Origin: Candidatus Nanoarchaeia archaeon
Lineage (GTDB): Archaea; Nanobdellota; Nanobdellia; Tiddalikarchaeales; Tiddalikarchaeaceae
Assembly: GCA_028704265.1 (NCBI GenBank)
Contig: JAQVLH010000007.1
Coordinates: 1 to 15,825, forward strand
Direction of reading: 5' to 3'
DNA length: 15,825 nucleotides
A program made the position numbers and the translations under genes. The notes under the pieces are model-generated. The model was given only the letters and a program-made list of their open reading frames with translations, searched no databases and had not been told where the DNA came from. Positions 1-6,319 of this stretch are shown in pieces (position 1 is the stretch's first letter; every line of letters begins with the position of its first letter).

Positions 1-72
1 CTTTCACATTAAGAATCATAGATTAATAATCACAATGAGGATTTAAATTAATTATTAAATGGGCTACGAAAA

Positions 73-84
73 CTTTTTATAATC
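73..84 (+). promoter_or_regulatory. TATA box for the gene at 106
   Basis: The sequence CTTTTTATAATC lies about 27 nt (box centre to ATG) before the start at 106. This is the spacing expected for an archaeal TBP site driving a leaderless or nearly leaderless mRNA. No Shine-Dalgarno motif is seen before the ATG, in agreement. Bases 1-72 hold nothing else I recognise. Confidence 0.55.
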
Positions 85-105
85 AAATAATTATTATAAA
101 AATTC

Positions 106-600
106 ATGATTGAATTAAAATATCCTGATTTTATAGTTGATCCTGATGAGTGTTTAAAAAAAATGCAAAAAAAATACGAATTGATTAATTTTGCTTTGGT
201 GTATGATTTTAGCAATAGATTTAATATTAGTTACTATTGGGCATTTAAAAAAGAAATTAAGGGAATTGATGCATATTACTTTATGAATAAAAATGCTGAA
301 ATAAACGGATATTTTAAAGAGCATTTTATGGAATTAGAAGATTGCAAGGACTATGCTGGGAAAAATATTTTAATTGATTTGTTTACTTTTGCAAACAAAA
401 TCCCTAAAATGATGCTTCGTGAAAAAAATTCTGTTATTTTAGGATATATTGATATTGATTCAAATTTTTTACTGCCTAATTATTTTTTTGCCAAAAAAAA
501 TGACATTGAAAACTGCTTAATTAAAAGTGATGGCAGTGCTAATCTTACAATTAAAATACCCTTAACTGAAACTTTTGAAAAAGAATTGCTGGATTTATAG
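106..600 (+). CDS. Hypothetical protein, 164 aa
   Basis: I do not recognise this protein. It is a mixed hydrophobic and charged chain, rich in Phe, Tyr, Ile, Lys and Asn, with no signal peptide and no convincing membrane segment, so it is probably cytosolic. The start at 106 is supported by a TATA box at 73-84 at leaderless spacing. It stands alone: the next feature on the strand is tRNA-Ala, 27 nt after its stop. Base composition matches the rest of the window, and the long uninterrupted frame with an archaeal promoter makes it a real gene. Its function cannot be inferred. Confidence 0.75.
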   Translation: MIELKYPDFIVDPDECLKKMQKKYELINFALVYDFSNRFNISYYWAFKKEIKGIDAYYFMNKNAEINGYFKEHFMELEDCKDYAGKNILIDLFTFANKIPKMMLREKNSVILGYIDIDSNFLLPNYFFAKKNDIENCLIKSDGSANLTIKIPLTETFEKELLDL

Positions 601-627
601 TATAATCTTTTATACCTTAAAAAAAAT

Positions 628-700
628 GGGCTTGCAGCTTAGTAGTTTGAGCGCCACGTTCGCAACGTGGAGACTCTGGGTTCGAATCCCAGCAAGTCCA
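628..700 (+). tRNA. tRNA-Ala (anticodon CGC), unusual core
   Basis: A 73-nt cloverleaf can be drawn. The acceptor gggcttg pairs with caagtcc and the discriminator is A. The D stem is gctt/gagc, the anticodon stem ccacg/cgtgg with loop ttcgcaa (anticodon CGC), and the T arm ctggg-ttcgaat-cccag. The third acceptor pair is G3:U70, the main identity element of alanine tRNA, which agrees with the anticodon. No intron is seen and CCA is not encoded. Oddities: position 8 (base 635) is C rather than the near-universal U, and the 8-nt D loop agtagttt lacks G19 and A21. The tRNA may need editing, fold with a relaxed elbow, or be decaying. Its 3' end (685-700) recurs at 1654-1669. Confidence 0.85.
685..700 (+). 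repeat. att-like direct repeat, copy inside the tRNA
   Basis: The 16 bases aatcccagcaagtcca form the T-loop end, the T-stem 3' side, the acceptor 3' side and the discriminator of tRNA-Ala. The integration event therefore kept an intact tRNA. The identical second copy is at 1654-1669. Confidence 0.7.
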
Positions 701-1579
701 TTATTTTAATCTATCTAGTAATGCATATATAGCTTCTTTATCAAACTTTGAAAAAGCAAACCATTTCTTGCCCAAATCCTTTAAAGAAGCTCCAAAATGA
801 TAAATTTCCTTATTATCAATAATCATAAACCTATCATGCGATTTGTCAAATTCCTTTAATTCAATGGAAGAGTATTGTGAATTGTATTTTTTCAAGTCAA
901 GCATTAATTGTTTAGAAACTTCTTTTGTGAATATTATCACTTTCACGTTTTTATCTTTTTTTGAAAAAAGAGTCAAAACAGAATCATCAATGTAATTGTC
1001 AACAAAAATTATTGATTCTTTTGCTGTTCTTATTAAATCTGAAACAAATTTGTAAGCATCAAAGATTTGACCTTCAAAAAATATTCCTTTATCCGGATTT
1101 ATTTCTTTGCTTTGTATTGCATCAAAGACTTCTTCAAACTTTTTGTCATATTCAATCTGCTTTATTTCAATATTATCTAATCTTTGAAATATTTGGGCAT
1201 TTGAAGAGATAAATCTTCGCATAGAAACAAAGGCATTAATTATATGAATGCTAATTTTTACAGCAGTATTGCTTTTTAGCACTCCTGAAAGCATTGCAAC
1301 TCCTTGTTCAGTAAAAGCATAAGGAAGATATTTTTTATGTTGTCCGCGTCCATTGTTTAAGGTCGCAAATTGCGACCTTAAAATATTATATTCTTCTAAT
1401 GTTATTTGAAACATGAAATTATCTGGAAATCTTTCAATATTACGTTTTACTTGTTCATTTAATCTTTTTATTTTAACTTTATAAAATTCAGCTAAATCCA
1501 TATCTAGCATTACTTGAATACCTCTTAAGCTATAGATTCTGTTTTTTATTTTGTCTATATTAAAACTTAAATTAAACAT
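701..1579 (-). CDS. ORF6N-domain DNA-binding protein with C-terminal HKD-like region
   Basis: The protein has 292 aa. Residues about 5-125 match the ORF6N (KilA-N-related) domain: an N-terminal IYxLRGxxVMLDxDLAxxYxV-type motif, LRSQFATLN at 67-75, then KYLPYAFTEQGVAMLSGVL. This domain occurs in phage and mobile-element proteins and is thought to bind DNA. A helical linker (about 125-165) leads to a C-terminal region with SHDRFMIID (247-255) and GASLKDLGKKWFAF, which resembles a single phospholipase-D-like half-site with Arg in place of Lys; activity is uncertain. The ATG at 1579 has a TATA-like box at 1603-1616. The stop codon abuts the last base of tRNA-Ala, and the gene fills the presumed integrated element. 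It contains a perfect 13-bp-arm palindrome at 1356-1382. Confidence 0.85.
   Translation of the reverse strand: MFNLSFNIDKIKNRIYSLRGIQVMLDMDLAEFYKVKIKRLNEQVKRNIERFPDNFMFQITLEEYNILRSQFATLNNGRGQHKKYLPYAFTEQGVAMLSGVLKSNTAVKISIHIINAFVSMRRFISSNAQIFQRLDNIEIKQIEYDKKFEEVFDAIQSKEINPDKGIFFEGQIFDAYKFVSDLIRTAKESIIFVDNYIDDSVLTLFSKKDKNVKVIIFTKEVSKQLMLDLKKYNSQYSSIELKEFDKSHDRFMIIDNKEIYHFGASLKDLGKKWFAFSKFDKEAIYALLDRLK
1356..1382. repeat. Perfect 13+1+13 palindrome inside the ORF6N gene
   Basis: The left arm TTTAAGGTCGCAA (1356-1368) and right arm TTGCGACCTTAAA (1370-1382) are perfect reverse complements around A1369. The site lies in coding sequence and specifies LRSQFATLN on the minus strand, a stretch that is well conserved in ORF6N proteins. 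It is GC-richer than its surroundings. Confidence 0.8.
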
Positions 1580-1602
1580 ATTGCTTAAATAATTGCTGCA
1601 TT

Positions 1603-1616
1603 TTTAATATATTTAA
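1603..1616 (-). promoter_or_regulatory. TATA-like box for the ORF6N gene
   Basis: On the minus strand the A+T-rich block TTAAATATATTAAA has its near edge about 24-27 nt before the ATG at 1579, compatible with leaderless transcription from within the element. Confidence 0.4.
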
Positions 1617-1653
1617 GATAAGAATTCCCTTAATATAATATTCTTAAAGTTTA

Positions 1654-1669
1654 AATCCCAGCAAGTCCA
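1654..1669 (+). repeat. att-like direct repeat, distal copy of the tRNA-Ala 3' end
   Basis: This is an exact 16-nt copy of 685-700. Upstream similarity fades at once (tttaa here against ttcg in the tRNA), so it is a fragment and not a second tRNA gene. It marks the distal edge of the presumed integrated segment. Confidence 0.7.
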
Positions 1670-1681
1670 AAATTAATAAAA

Positions 1682-1696
1682 TTTATATATAATAAG
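1682..1696 (+). promoter_or_regulatory. TATA box for the toxin-antitoxin operon
   Basis: TTTATATATAATAAG sits about 28-40 nt upstream of the antitoxin ATG at 1724, with no Shine-Dalgarno motif before that ATG. The transcript is therefore probably leaderless or has a very short leader. Confidence 0.5.
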
Positions 1697-1723
1697 TTAT
1701 GTATTAACTATAGTGAATATATA

Positions 1724-1951
1724 ATGATTGATGTAACTACGATTCAGCTTGAAAAAAAAGTGGTTGAAGAGCTTAAAAAAATAAAAGAATATCCTAACCA
1801 ATCTTATAATGAGATTATAGAAAAAATAACAAAATATTATAAAGAGCTTAAAAAAAGGAACACTTATGATGAATTTCTTCATAAGATTCAGCAGCCAAAA
1901 ATGAAAGAACTTTGGGATAACAAAAACGATGAGGAGTGGGAGGATGCTTAA
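1724..1951 (+). CDS. Antitoxin of a type II toxin-antitoxin pair
   Basis: This 75-aa protein starts with MIDVTTIQLEKKVVEELKKI, a short beta strand followed by helices as in ribbon-helix-helix antitoxins. The YPNQSYNEIIEKI segment is typical of archaeal VapB/RelB-like antitoxins. The acidic, Trp-containing tail (MKELWDNKNDEEWEDA) is the kind of flexible segment that plugs the toxin active site. The dimer is expected to bind the operon promoter and repress it. The gene overlaps the toxin by 8 nt, with the toxin ATG at 1944, so the two are translationally coupled with antitoxin first, as usual. The antitoxin role is well supported by fold and context; the exact family is inferred. Confidence 0.8.
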   Translation: MIDVTTIQLEKKVVEELKKIKEYPNQSYNEIIEKITKYYKELKKRNTYDEFLHKIQQPKMKELWDNKNDEEWEDA

Positions 1952-2258
1952 ATCAGGGGATGTTGTTTTGGTAAATCTGCAATTCACTGACACGTTTGAG
2001 ATTAAAAAAAGGCCTGCAGTCATCTTATTTGAAGAATTGGGAAATTTTGTTGTTGCTGGAATAACAAGTAATACTGAAATGGAAGGAATATTACTGACAA
2101 AAAAAGATGGAGCAATTAAAGACAGCATTATAAAGCTAAACTATATTTTCACTATTAGTAAAGCAATGATTGAAAAACATTTATTCAGCTTAAATGAAGA
2201 AAAAAAAACAGTTGTTTTCAATGAATTAATTAAAAAAATTAATCAGCTGAAAATATAA
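1944..2258 (+). CDS. MazF/PemK-family endoribonuclease toxin
   Basis: This 104-aa protein opens with SGDVVLVNLQF, followed by KKRPAVILFEE and GITSN. These are the beta-barrel motifs of the MazF/PemK/Kid fold, including the conserved Arg of the RPAVI segment and the Thr-Ser of the third strand. Family members cleave mRNA at short sequence motifs when the antitoxin is lost. I chose the ATG at 1944 over an in-frame ATG at 1929: a GGGAGG element lies close upstream of 1944, the protein then begins just before the conserved GD(V/I)V motif, and the overlap with the antitoxin falls to 8 nt. The pair lies between an integration scar and tRNA-Gly, a common place for such modules. Confidence 0.82.
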   Translation: MLKSGDVVLVNLQFTDTFEIKKRPAVILFEELGNFVVAGITSNTEMEGILLTKKDGAIKDSIIKLNYIFTISKAMIEKHLFSLNEEKKTVVFNELIKKINQLKI

Positions 2259-2289
2259 TCATATTTATGAATTATTTTGCAATCTTAAA

Positions 2290-2301
2290 CTTTAAAAAAC
2301 C
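2290..2301 (+). promoter_or_regulatory. Possible TATA box for tRNA-Gly
   Basis: CTTTAAAAAACC ends 26 nt before the first base of tRNA-Gly, a reasonable TBP-site distance for a tRNA transcribed without much leader. Confidence 0.35.
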
Positions 2302-2327
2302 CAGTTTTACTATTATTTATTATATTT

Positions 2328-2398
2328 GCAGCTGTGGTATAGTGGTAGAATATAAGCTTGCCAAGCTTGGGACCCGGGTTCAATTCCCGGCAGCTGCA
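2328..2398 (+). tRNA. tRNA-Gly (anticodon GCC)
   Basis: A 71-nt cloverleaf: acceptor gcagctg/cagctgc with discriminator A, T8, D loop agtggta with the canonical GG, anticodon stem taagc/gcttg with loop ttgccaa (anticodon GCC), variable region ggac, and T arm ccggg-ttcaatt-cccgg. The D stem is weak, with one A:A mismatch. CCA is not encoded and there is no intron. The acceptor 3' strand extended by one base (GCAGCTGCA, 2390-2398) is repeated twice immediately downstream (2444 and 2497) at the heads of tandem hairpin units. Confidence 0.92.
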
Positions 2399-2505
2399 AA
2401 TCTATGATTTACATGCTGTTGAAAAAATGACAATTTTTTCAAAGCAGCTGCAAAAACTCTTGTTTTTGCATGCTACGGAAAATAACAATTTTCCGAGCAG
2501 CTGCA
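2390..2505 (+). repeat. Tandem 53-54 bp hairpin units seeded by the tRNA-Gly 3' end
   Basis: GCAGCTGCA occurs at 2390, 2444 and 2497, giving two units of 54 and 53 bp and a third, bare copy. Each unit carries a first hairpin (2391-2418; 2443-2474) and a second hairpin (2415-2445; 2471-2499). The second hairpins share one design: GCT, a one-base bulge, a variable stem, loop GACA or AACA, the stem complement, AGC. Stem sequences differ (TTGAAAAAAT against CGGAAAAT) yet both pair perfectly. The first hairpins also differ in sequence but keep pairing; the second of them has a perfect 9-bp stem, TGCAAAAAC/GTTTTTGCA. This is directly visible; its role is unknown. Confidence 0.75.
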
Positions 2506-2516
2506 TAATATAATAA

Positions 2517-2529
2517 TTTTTATAAAACC
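2517..2529 (+). promoter_or_regulatory. TATA box for the YhfC-like gene
   Basis: TTTTTATAAAACC is centred about 27 nt before the ATG at 2550, again at leaderless spacing. It begins 11 nt after the last GCAGCTGCA copy. Confidence 0.55.
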
Positions 2530-2549
2530 TCTAAGATAATTTTAATATC

Positions 2550-3644
2550 ATGAAAAAAGCATTTATATTAGCATTATTGATGTTATTGCCAGTTGGCTTT
2601 TCATGCTATAATAATTCAGTTGAGATTAAGTCAGTAAATAATCTTGAAAATACTTATGCAATGCTTTTAATTGAAGGCAGATATAATCTTTTTAGCAATA
2701 ATTCATTTTTATATCATTCCGTAAATGATTCAAATTTAAATATTAAGGTTTCAAATGATTCAATAATATTTCAATCATTAAATGATTCAACTGACTGGAA
2801 GAACGGATTAATGGATGAGCTTTATTATTTATGGATATATAATGCAACCTCATTAAGCGAAGAAGATATTATTTTTATTAAAAATAATGGCTGCTGCGGA
2901 ATTTACAATGAAGGGCAATTTATAACAAACAATACTAATACTTGCAATGAAGAGATTGTTATTTCAAAAAAAGATAATTCAGGTATTCTGGCTTTGTTTA
3001 TGGCAACTATTCCATTTTTAATTATTCTTGTTTATTATTCAAAGCTTGATTGGAAAAAATATTTAGCATTTTTAATAGGGGGATTAGGATGGCTTGTTGC
3101 TTTTTTATTAAGGCTTCCTTTAATAACTCAAATTTCATTAACTCAAAATATATGGTTAATTATTTTAGGTTCTTCATTAATGTCAGGATTGTTTGAAGAA
3201 ACTATTAGATTTTTATCTTTAAAATATATTCAGTTTAGCAAAAAAAACTTTTTTTTATTTGCTATGGGTTGGAGTTTTTTTGAAATAATAGTGATATATT
3301 GTGTTAATATTTTATATTATTTAATGCTTAATCAGCAAATAACTTTTATTAATGCAATGCCTGGATTAATTGAAAGATTTAGCGCGACAGTTCTTCATTT
3401 AGCTTTAACTGTAATTGTATTAAAATCGCTTAATAATAAAAAATTATTAGCATTGGCAATGGTTTTACATATTATAGTAAATATTTTTGGAGTAATCTTG
3501 CTTAATTATAATTTTAATATATGGGTTATTGAAATCGTTTTGCTTTTAATTTCTTTTTGGGTTTATTATATTTCAAATGAATTAAAAAAAGGTAATGAAA
3601 ATGATAAAAGAAGAGATTCTAAGCCGATTAAGAGAAAAAAATAA
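2550..3644 (+). CDS. YhfC-type (glutamic) intramembrane protease, predicted
   Basis: The protein has 364 aa. Residues 1-19 form a signal peptide ending in a Cys (VGFSC), possibly a lipobox. About 20-145 is an Asn/Ser-rich outer domain with Cys at 115, 116 and 132. From about 146 a multi-pass region follows: GGLGWLVAFLLR (177-188), FEETIR with E216, E217 and R220, then E245 in a membrane segment, ER at 275-276, and H283 and H307. The EExxR plus intramembrane His/Glu pattern and the GGLGW segment match the YhfC family, related to CAAX/PrsW-type membrane proteases. In the last motif the usual Asp appears to be Asn311 (HIIVN). The substrate is unknown. The outer domain is an unusual addition. The gene ends in a basic tail and overlaps the next gene by 44 nt. 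Confidence 0.65.
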   Translation: MKKAFILALLMLLPVGFSCYNNSVEIKSVNNLENTYAMLLIEGRYNLFSNNSFLYHSVNDSNLNIKVSNDSIIFQSLNDSTDWKNGLMDELYYLWIYNATSLSEEDIIFIKNNGCCGIYNEGQFITNNTNTCNEEIVISKKDNSGILALFMATIPFLIILVYYSKLDWKKYLAFLIGGLGWLVAFLLRLPLITQISLTQNIWLIILGSSLMSGLFEETIRFLSLKYIQFSKKNFFLFAMGWSFFEIIVIYCVNILYYLMLNQQITFINAMPGLIERFSATVLHLALTVIVLKSLNNKKLLALAMVLHIIVNIFGVILLNYNFNIWVIEIVLLLISFWVYYISNELKKGNENDKRRDSKPIKRKK

Positions 3645-4023
3645 TATAATTGAAGGAAGTTATATTAGTTTTTTTAAAAGAATAGGTGATAATAGATCAG
3701 TTTCTAAAATTATGAATTTTAAGCCGGATTATTTTATTCAGCATGAAGATAATTCTTTTGACTGCTTATTTTTTATTGAAAAACCTTTTGAAGCATTTAA
3801 TCATTTATCAAAATTAGCAGTTTTAAAAATGCTTAGCTGCGAATTTGATTTCAGGTCAATTATTTTTTATTCAAAAAATTATAAATTAATTGAATACGAA
3901 GAAAGAGGCTTAATTTCTGAAAAAAAAAATATTAATGCTTTAGATTCAATAGATTATATTAATAAATTAATTGCTGAATTTGAGCAAAAAATTGGCAAAA
4001 AAATTATATTAAATATAGAGTGA
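3601..4023 (+). CDS. Hypothetical soluble protein, 140 aa, coupled to the YhfC-like gene
   Basis: I do not recognise this protein. It is a cytosolic-looking alpha/beta chain containing NFKPDYFI and CLFFIEKPFEAFNHLSKLAVL, with no membrane segment. Two in-frame ATGs exist, 3595 and 3601. I prefer 3601 because AAAGGT ends 7 nt before it, a workable Shine-Dalgarno distance, and only 1 nt before 3595. The 44-nt overlap with the preceding protease gene suggests co-translation and perhaps a functional partner. The 3' end overlaps the convergent gene at 4009-4455 by 15 nt. Confidence 0.65.
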   Translation: MIKEEILSRLREKNNIIEGSYISFFKRIGDNRSVSKIMNFKPDYFIQHEDNSFDCLFFIEKPFEAFNHLSKLAVLKMLSCEFDFRSIIFYSKNYKLIEYEERGLISEKKNINALDSIDYINKLIAEFEQKIGKKIILNIE

Positions 4024-4455
4024 ATTATTGTCTAAATCCTTAAAATCATCAATGTCTTCCTCATTATTATCATCTTCTTGTTTATTATAAATATCTTTTT
4101 TTATTTTAACAAAATCTTCATCAATTAAAAAATAATAATACTCGTTTCTTTTGAATCCTTTTTTTGTTATTTCCCTTAGTTCTGTCAAGGAGTCAAAATA
4201 TTGCTTGTTCACTGACAAATATTTATCAATATTTTTTGTATTTTTGCTTAAAAAATTCTTGTTTATTTCACTAGAAGTAAATGAAGTAGAAATTTTGCTA
4301 TATTTCAATACTGATATTTTTAACTTATTTACTTCTTCTTTTATTAAATTATAATATTCATTATAGCTTATGTTTTCATCCAAAGCTGGCAATTCATAGG
4401 ATAAAATCCTTATTTTTTTTCCCGAACCATCCGTAATTATATCTTCAAGAACCAT
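4009..4455 (-). CDS. Hypothetical acidic-tailed protein, 148 aa
   Basis: I do not recognise this protein. It begins MVLEDIITDGSGKKIRIL, has a Lys/Asn/Ser-rich helical middle, and ends in a strongly acidic segment (EDDNNEEDIDDFKDLDNN). No signal peptide or membrane segment is visible. On the minus strand GTTTTAAAGGG lies about 27 nt before the ATG, consistent with a leaderless transcript. The last 15 bases overlap the end of the convergent upstream gene, so the two mRNAs would be antisense at their 3' ends. Confidence 0.65.
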   Translation of the reverse strand: MVLEDIITDGSGKKIRILSYELPALDENISYNEYYNLIKEEVNKLKISVLKYSKISTSFTSSEINKNFLSKNTKNIDKYLSVNKQYFDSLTELREITKKGFKRNEYYYFLIDEDFVKIKKDIYNKQEDDNNEEDIDDFKDLDNNSLYI

Positions 4456-4525
4456 GAAAATTGTTAAAAGACTGCCCTTTAAAACATTTTTTTATTACTC
4501 ATTAATGAAAATTAATATTTGAATA

Positions 4526-4538
4526 GTTATTTAAATTA
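4526..4538 (+). promoter_or_regulatory. TATA box for the pilus-like operon
   Basis: GTTATTTAAATTA is centred about 27 nt before the ATG at 4559. As the only clear promoter between 4559 and 8100, it probably drives the whole coupled cluster. Confidence 0.6.
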
Positions 4539-4558
4539 GATAATTTACTCTACTAAAT

Positions 4559-6319
4559 ATGTATAATGAAAGCGTTGAATTATTTTCAAAAGCTTATGAT
4601 TTAACTATTAAATCAAATATTAAGCCAAGTATAGAATTAACAAATGCGTGCGATTATTTGAATTTAAAAAAAGGTTTTTCTCAAAAAATCACTAAATCAA
4701 CATTAATTATTACTTTGTTATTTATTATTCCTTCAATAGTCTTATTTTGCTTTTTTAATAATTTTTTAATTTTGTTTATTCCAATAATTATTAATCATTT
4801 TTATAGTGAATATTATAAATCAAAATATCATATAGAATTAATTAAGGATTTAGGATATTTGCCTGATTTTTTTAGTCTTTTAATAACTAATTTAAAAATT
4901 AATCCTAATCTTGAAAGCGCTTTTCTTAATTCATCAAATTTTGATTATGGAATGAGTTCAAGAATTTCAAAAAAAATAATTCAAAAAATTAATAGCGGAG
5001 TTGATATTAACACAAAAGAAGAATTCAGCAAAGAATTTAGAATTTTTAGCAATTCAAAAATTGATTTATGTGTTAATTCATTGATTTCTGCAATTTCTGT
5101 AAAAAATCAGATTAAAAGAAATATTTTATTTAGCGATTCATTAAACCAATTGCTTGATTTTATGAAAAACAATGCGGAATTATTTTCCAGAAAAATTTAT
5201 ACCTCTGTTTTAATGATTTTTGGTATAGGTACGGTTATTCCTTTAATACTTGTAAGTATTTTTCCATTAATTGGGTTAATTAGCGGAACATCTCTTGATA
5301 CTTATTCACTTTTATTTTTTCTTATTTTAAGCCTTTTTTTTGTAAGTTTTATAATAAGTGATTTGAAGAAAAAAAGCCCGTCAAAATTTAGCCAAATAAG
5401 CGTTAATTCAAAAATTAAAGGCATCAACCCTCTTCTTATTTTTTTAATTATTCTGGCTTTATCTTCTTCTTCTATTATTTTGCTTTTTGAAGAACTATTA
5501 AACTTTAAAACGTATATTTTTTTAAGAGAATATTCTCCTTATTTTTTTTATGCTTCAGCGTCAATAGTGTTAAGCTTTAATTATTATTTCAAAAACAAGA
5601 TGTTAGTCAAAGAAAAAAGAGTTATACAAAAAATTGAGGATTCATTAATTGATTCTTTTATGGTTATCGGCTCAAGAATTAATGAAGGACATAGCATTGA
5701 ATCCAGCATTAAATATGCTAAAGATAATTCAGAAAACGATTTGAAAGATTTTTTTTCAAAAGTTTATAATAAAATTTCTAAATTAGGTATTGAGTTGCAG
5801 AAAGCTTTTGATTTTTCAATGATTTCTGCTAATGTTTTTTCTAAGAGAATAAAAAGCATGATTGATTTATTATGCTTTACTGTTAAAAAGCATTCTTTAA
5901 GCGCAGGAGAAGCAATGATTGACATGTGTAATTATTATAGAAAAATTAAGGGTGTTGAGTTTGATATGGATAATTCTTTAAGCAAAAATACTGACATGAT
6001 TAAGATGACTATTCTTTTTTTCTCCCCTATTGTTTGCGCTTTAATTATTAATATTTCAGGAGTAATAAACACTTTTGTTGGAGGGCAAGAAACCATGATA
6101 TTTTTTACTTTTAATGGATTAAATATTGAATTACTTGGATTATTAATTTCTGGTTATTTGCTTATTTTTGTATTCGTATTAAGTGATTTTTATTCATTTT
6201 TAAAATTTGGAGAGGATAAGATAGAAGCTGAATTTGACCTGTCTAAATCATTAATTATTGCATTTTTAATGTTTACCGCAACATTAATAATATCCAAAGT
6301 TTTTCTTTTTAAACTATGA
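4559..6319 (+). CDS. TadC/ArlJ-like type II/IV secretion platform protein
   Basis: A 586-aa inner-membrane protein with two copies of the T2SF fold, the layout of archaeal ArlJ (FlaJ) and TadB/TadC platform proteins. The first membrane segments lie at about 47-82. The first cytoplasmic helical domain is about 90-210 (LGYLPDFFSLLITNLKINPN), with membrane segments at about 214-268. Two more follow at about 290-342. The second domain is about 355-475 (EDSLIDSFMVIGSRINEGHS, then AGEAMIDMCNYYRKI), followed by membrane segments at about 481-504, 522-545 and 562-584. Such proteins sit at the base of type IV pili or archaella and couple an ArlI/TadA-type ATPase to pilin extraction. Length and two-domain order are normal. 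The stop overlaps the next start (ATGA), opening a chain of coupled small membrane genes. No ATPase is nearby. Confidence 0.82.
   Translation: MYNESVELFSKAYDLTIKSNIKPSIELTNACDYLNLKKGFSQKITKSTLIITLLFIIPSIVLFCFFNNFLILFIPIIINHFYSEYYKSKYHIELIKDLGYLPDFFSLLITNLKINPNLESAFLNSSNFDYGMSSRISKKIIQKINSGVDINTKEEFSKEFRIFSNSKIDLCVNSLISAISVKNQIKRNILFSDSLNQLLDFMKNNAELFSRKIYTSVLMIFGIGTVIPLILVSIFPLIGLISGTSLDTYSLLFFLILSLFFVSFIISDLKKKSPSKFSQISVNSKIKGINPLLIFLIILALSSSSIILLFEELLNFKTYIFLREYSPYFFYASASIVLSFNYYFKNKMLVKEKRVIQKIEDSLIDSFMVIGSRINEGHSIESSIKYAKDNSENDLKDFFSKVYNKISKLGIELQKAFDFSMISANVFSKRIKSMIDLLCFTVKKHSLSAGEAMIDMCNYYRKIKGVEFDMDNSLSKNTDMIKMTILFFSPIVCALIINISGVINTFVGGQETMIFFTFNGLNIELLGLLISGYLLIFVFVLSDFYSFLKFGEDKIEAEFDLSKSLIIAFLMFTATLIISKVFLFKL

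Larger units (their letters stand above)
685..1669. mobile_element. Putative small element integrated at the tRNA-Ala 3' end
   Basis: The last 16 bases of tRNA-Ala, aatcccagcaagtcca (685-700), are repeated exactly and in the same orientation at 1654-1669. This brackets 953 bp that contain only one gene, the ORF6N-domain protein. A direct repeat of a tRNA 3' end with cargo between the copies is the standard mark of tyrosine-recombinase integration in archaea and bacteria. No integrase lies inside, so the insert would be non-autonomous or a deletion remnant. The toxin-antitoxin pair starting at 1724 may belong to the same accessory patch but lies outside the repeat. The element call is inference; the repeat is directly visible. 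Confidence 0.6.

Noticed and set aside
1640..1670. A second tRNA-Ala gene near the distal 16-nt repeat
   Set aside because: Only the 3'-terminal 16 bases match. There is no D arm, anticodon arm or 5' acceptor strand, so it is a fragment (att-like) and not a gene.
1697..2128. 143-residue minus-strand frame opposite the toxin-antitoxin genes
   Set aside because: The plus strand encodes two recognisable, coupled genes here. The minus-strand product is a hydrophobic low-complexity shadow.
2390..2505. CRISPR-like array (three spaced copies of GCAGCTGCA)
   Set aside because: The repeated core is only 9-11 bases, it is the tRNA-Gly terminus, and the intervening DNA forms hairpins and is not unique spacer-like sequence. 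No cas gene is present.
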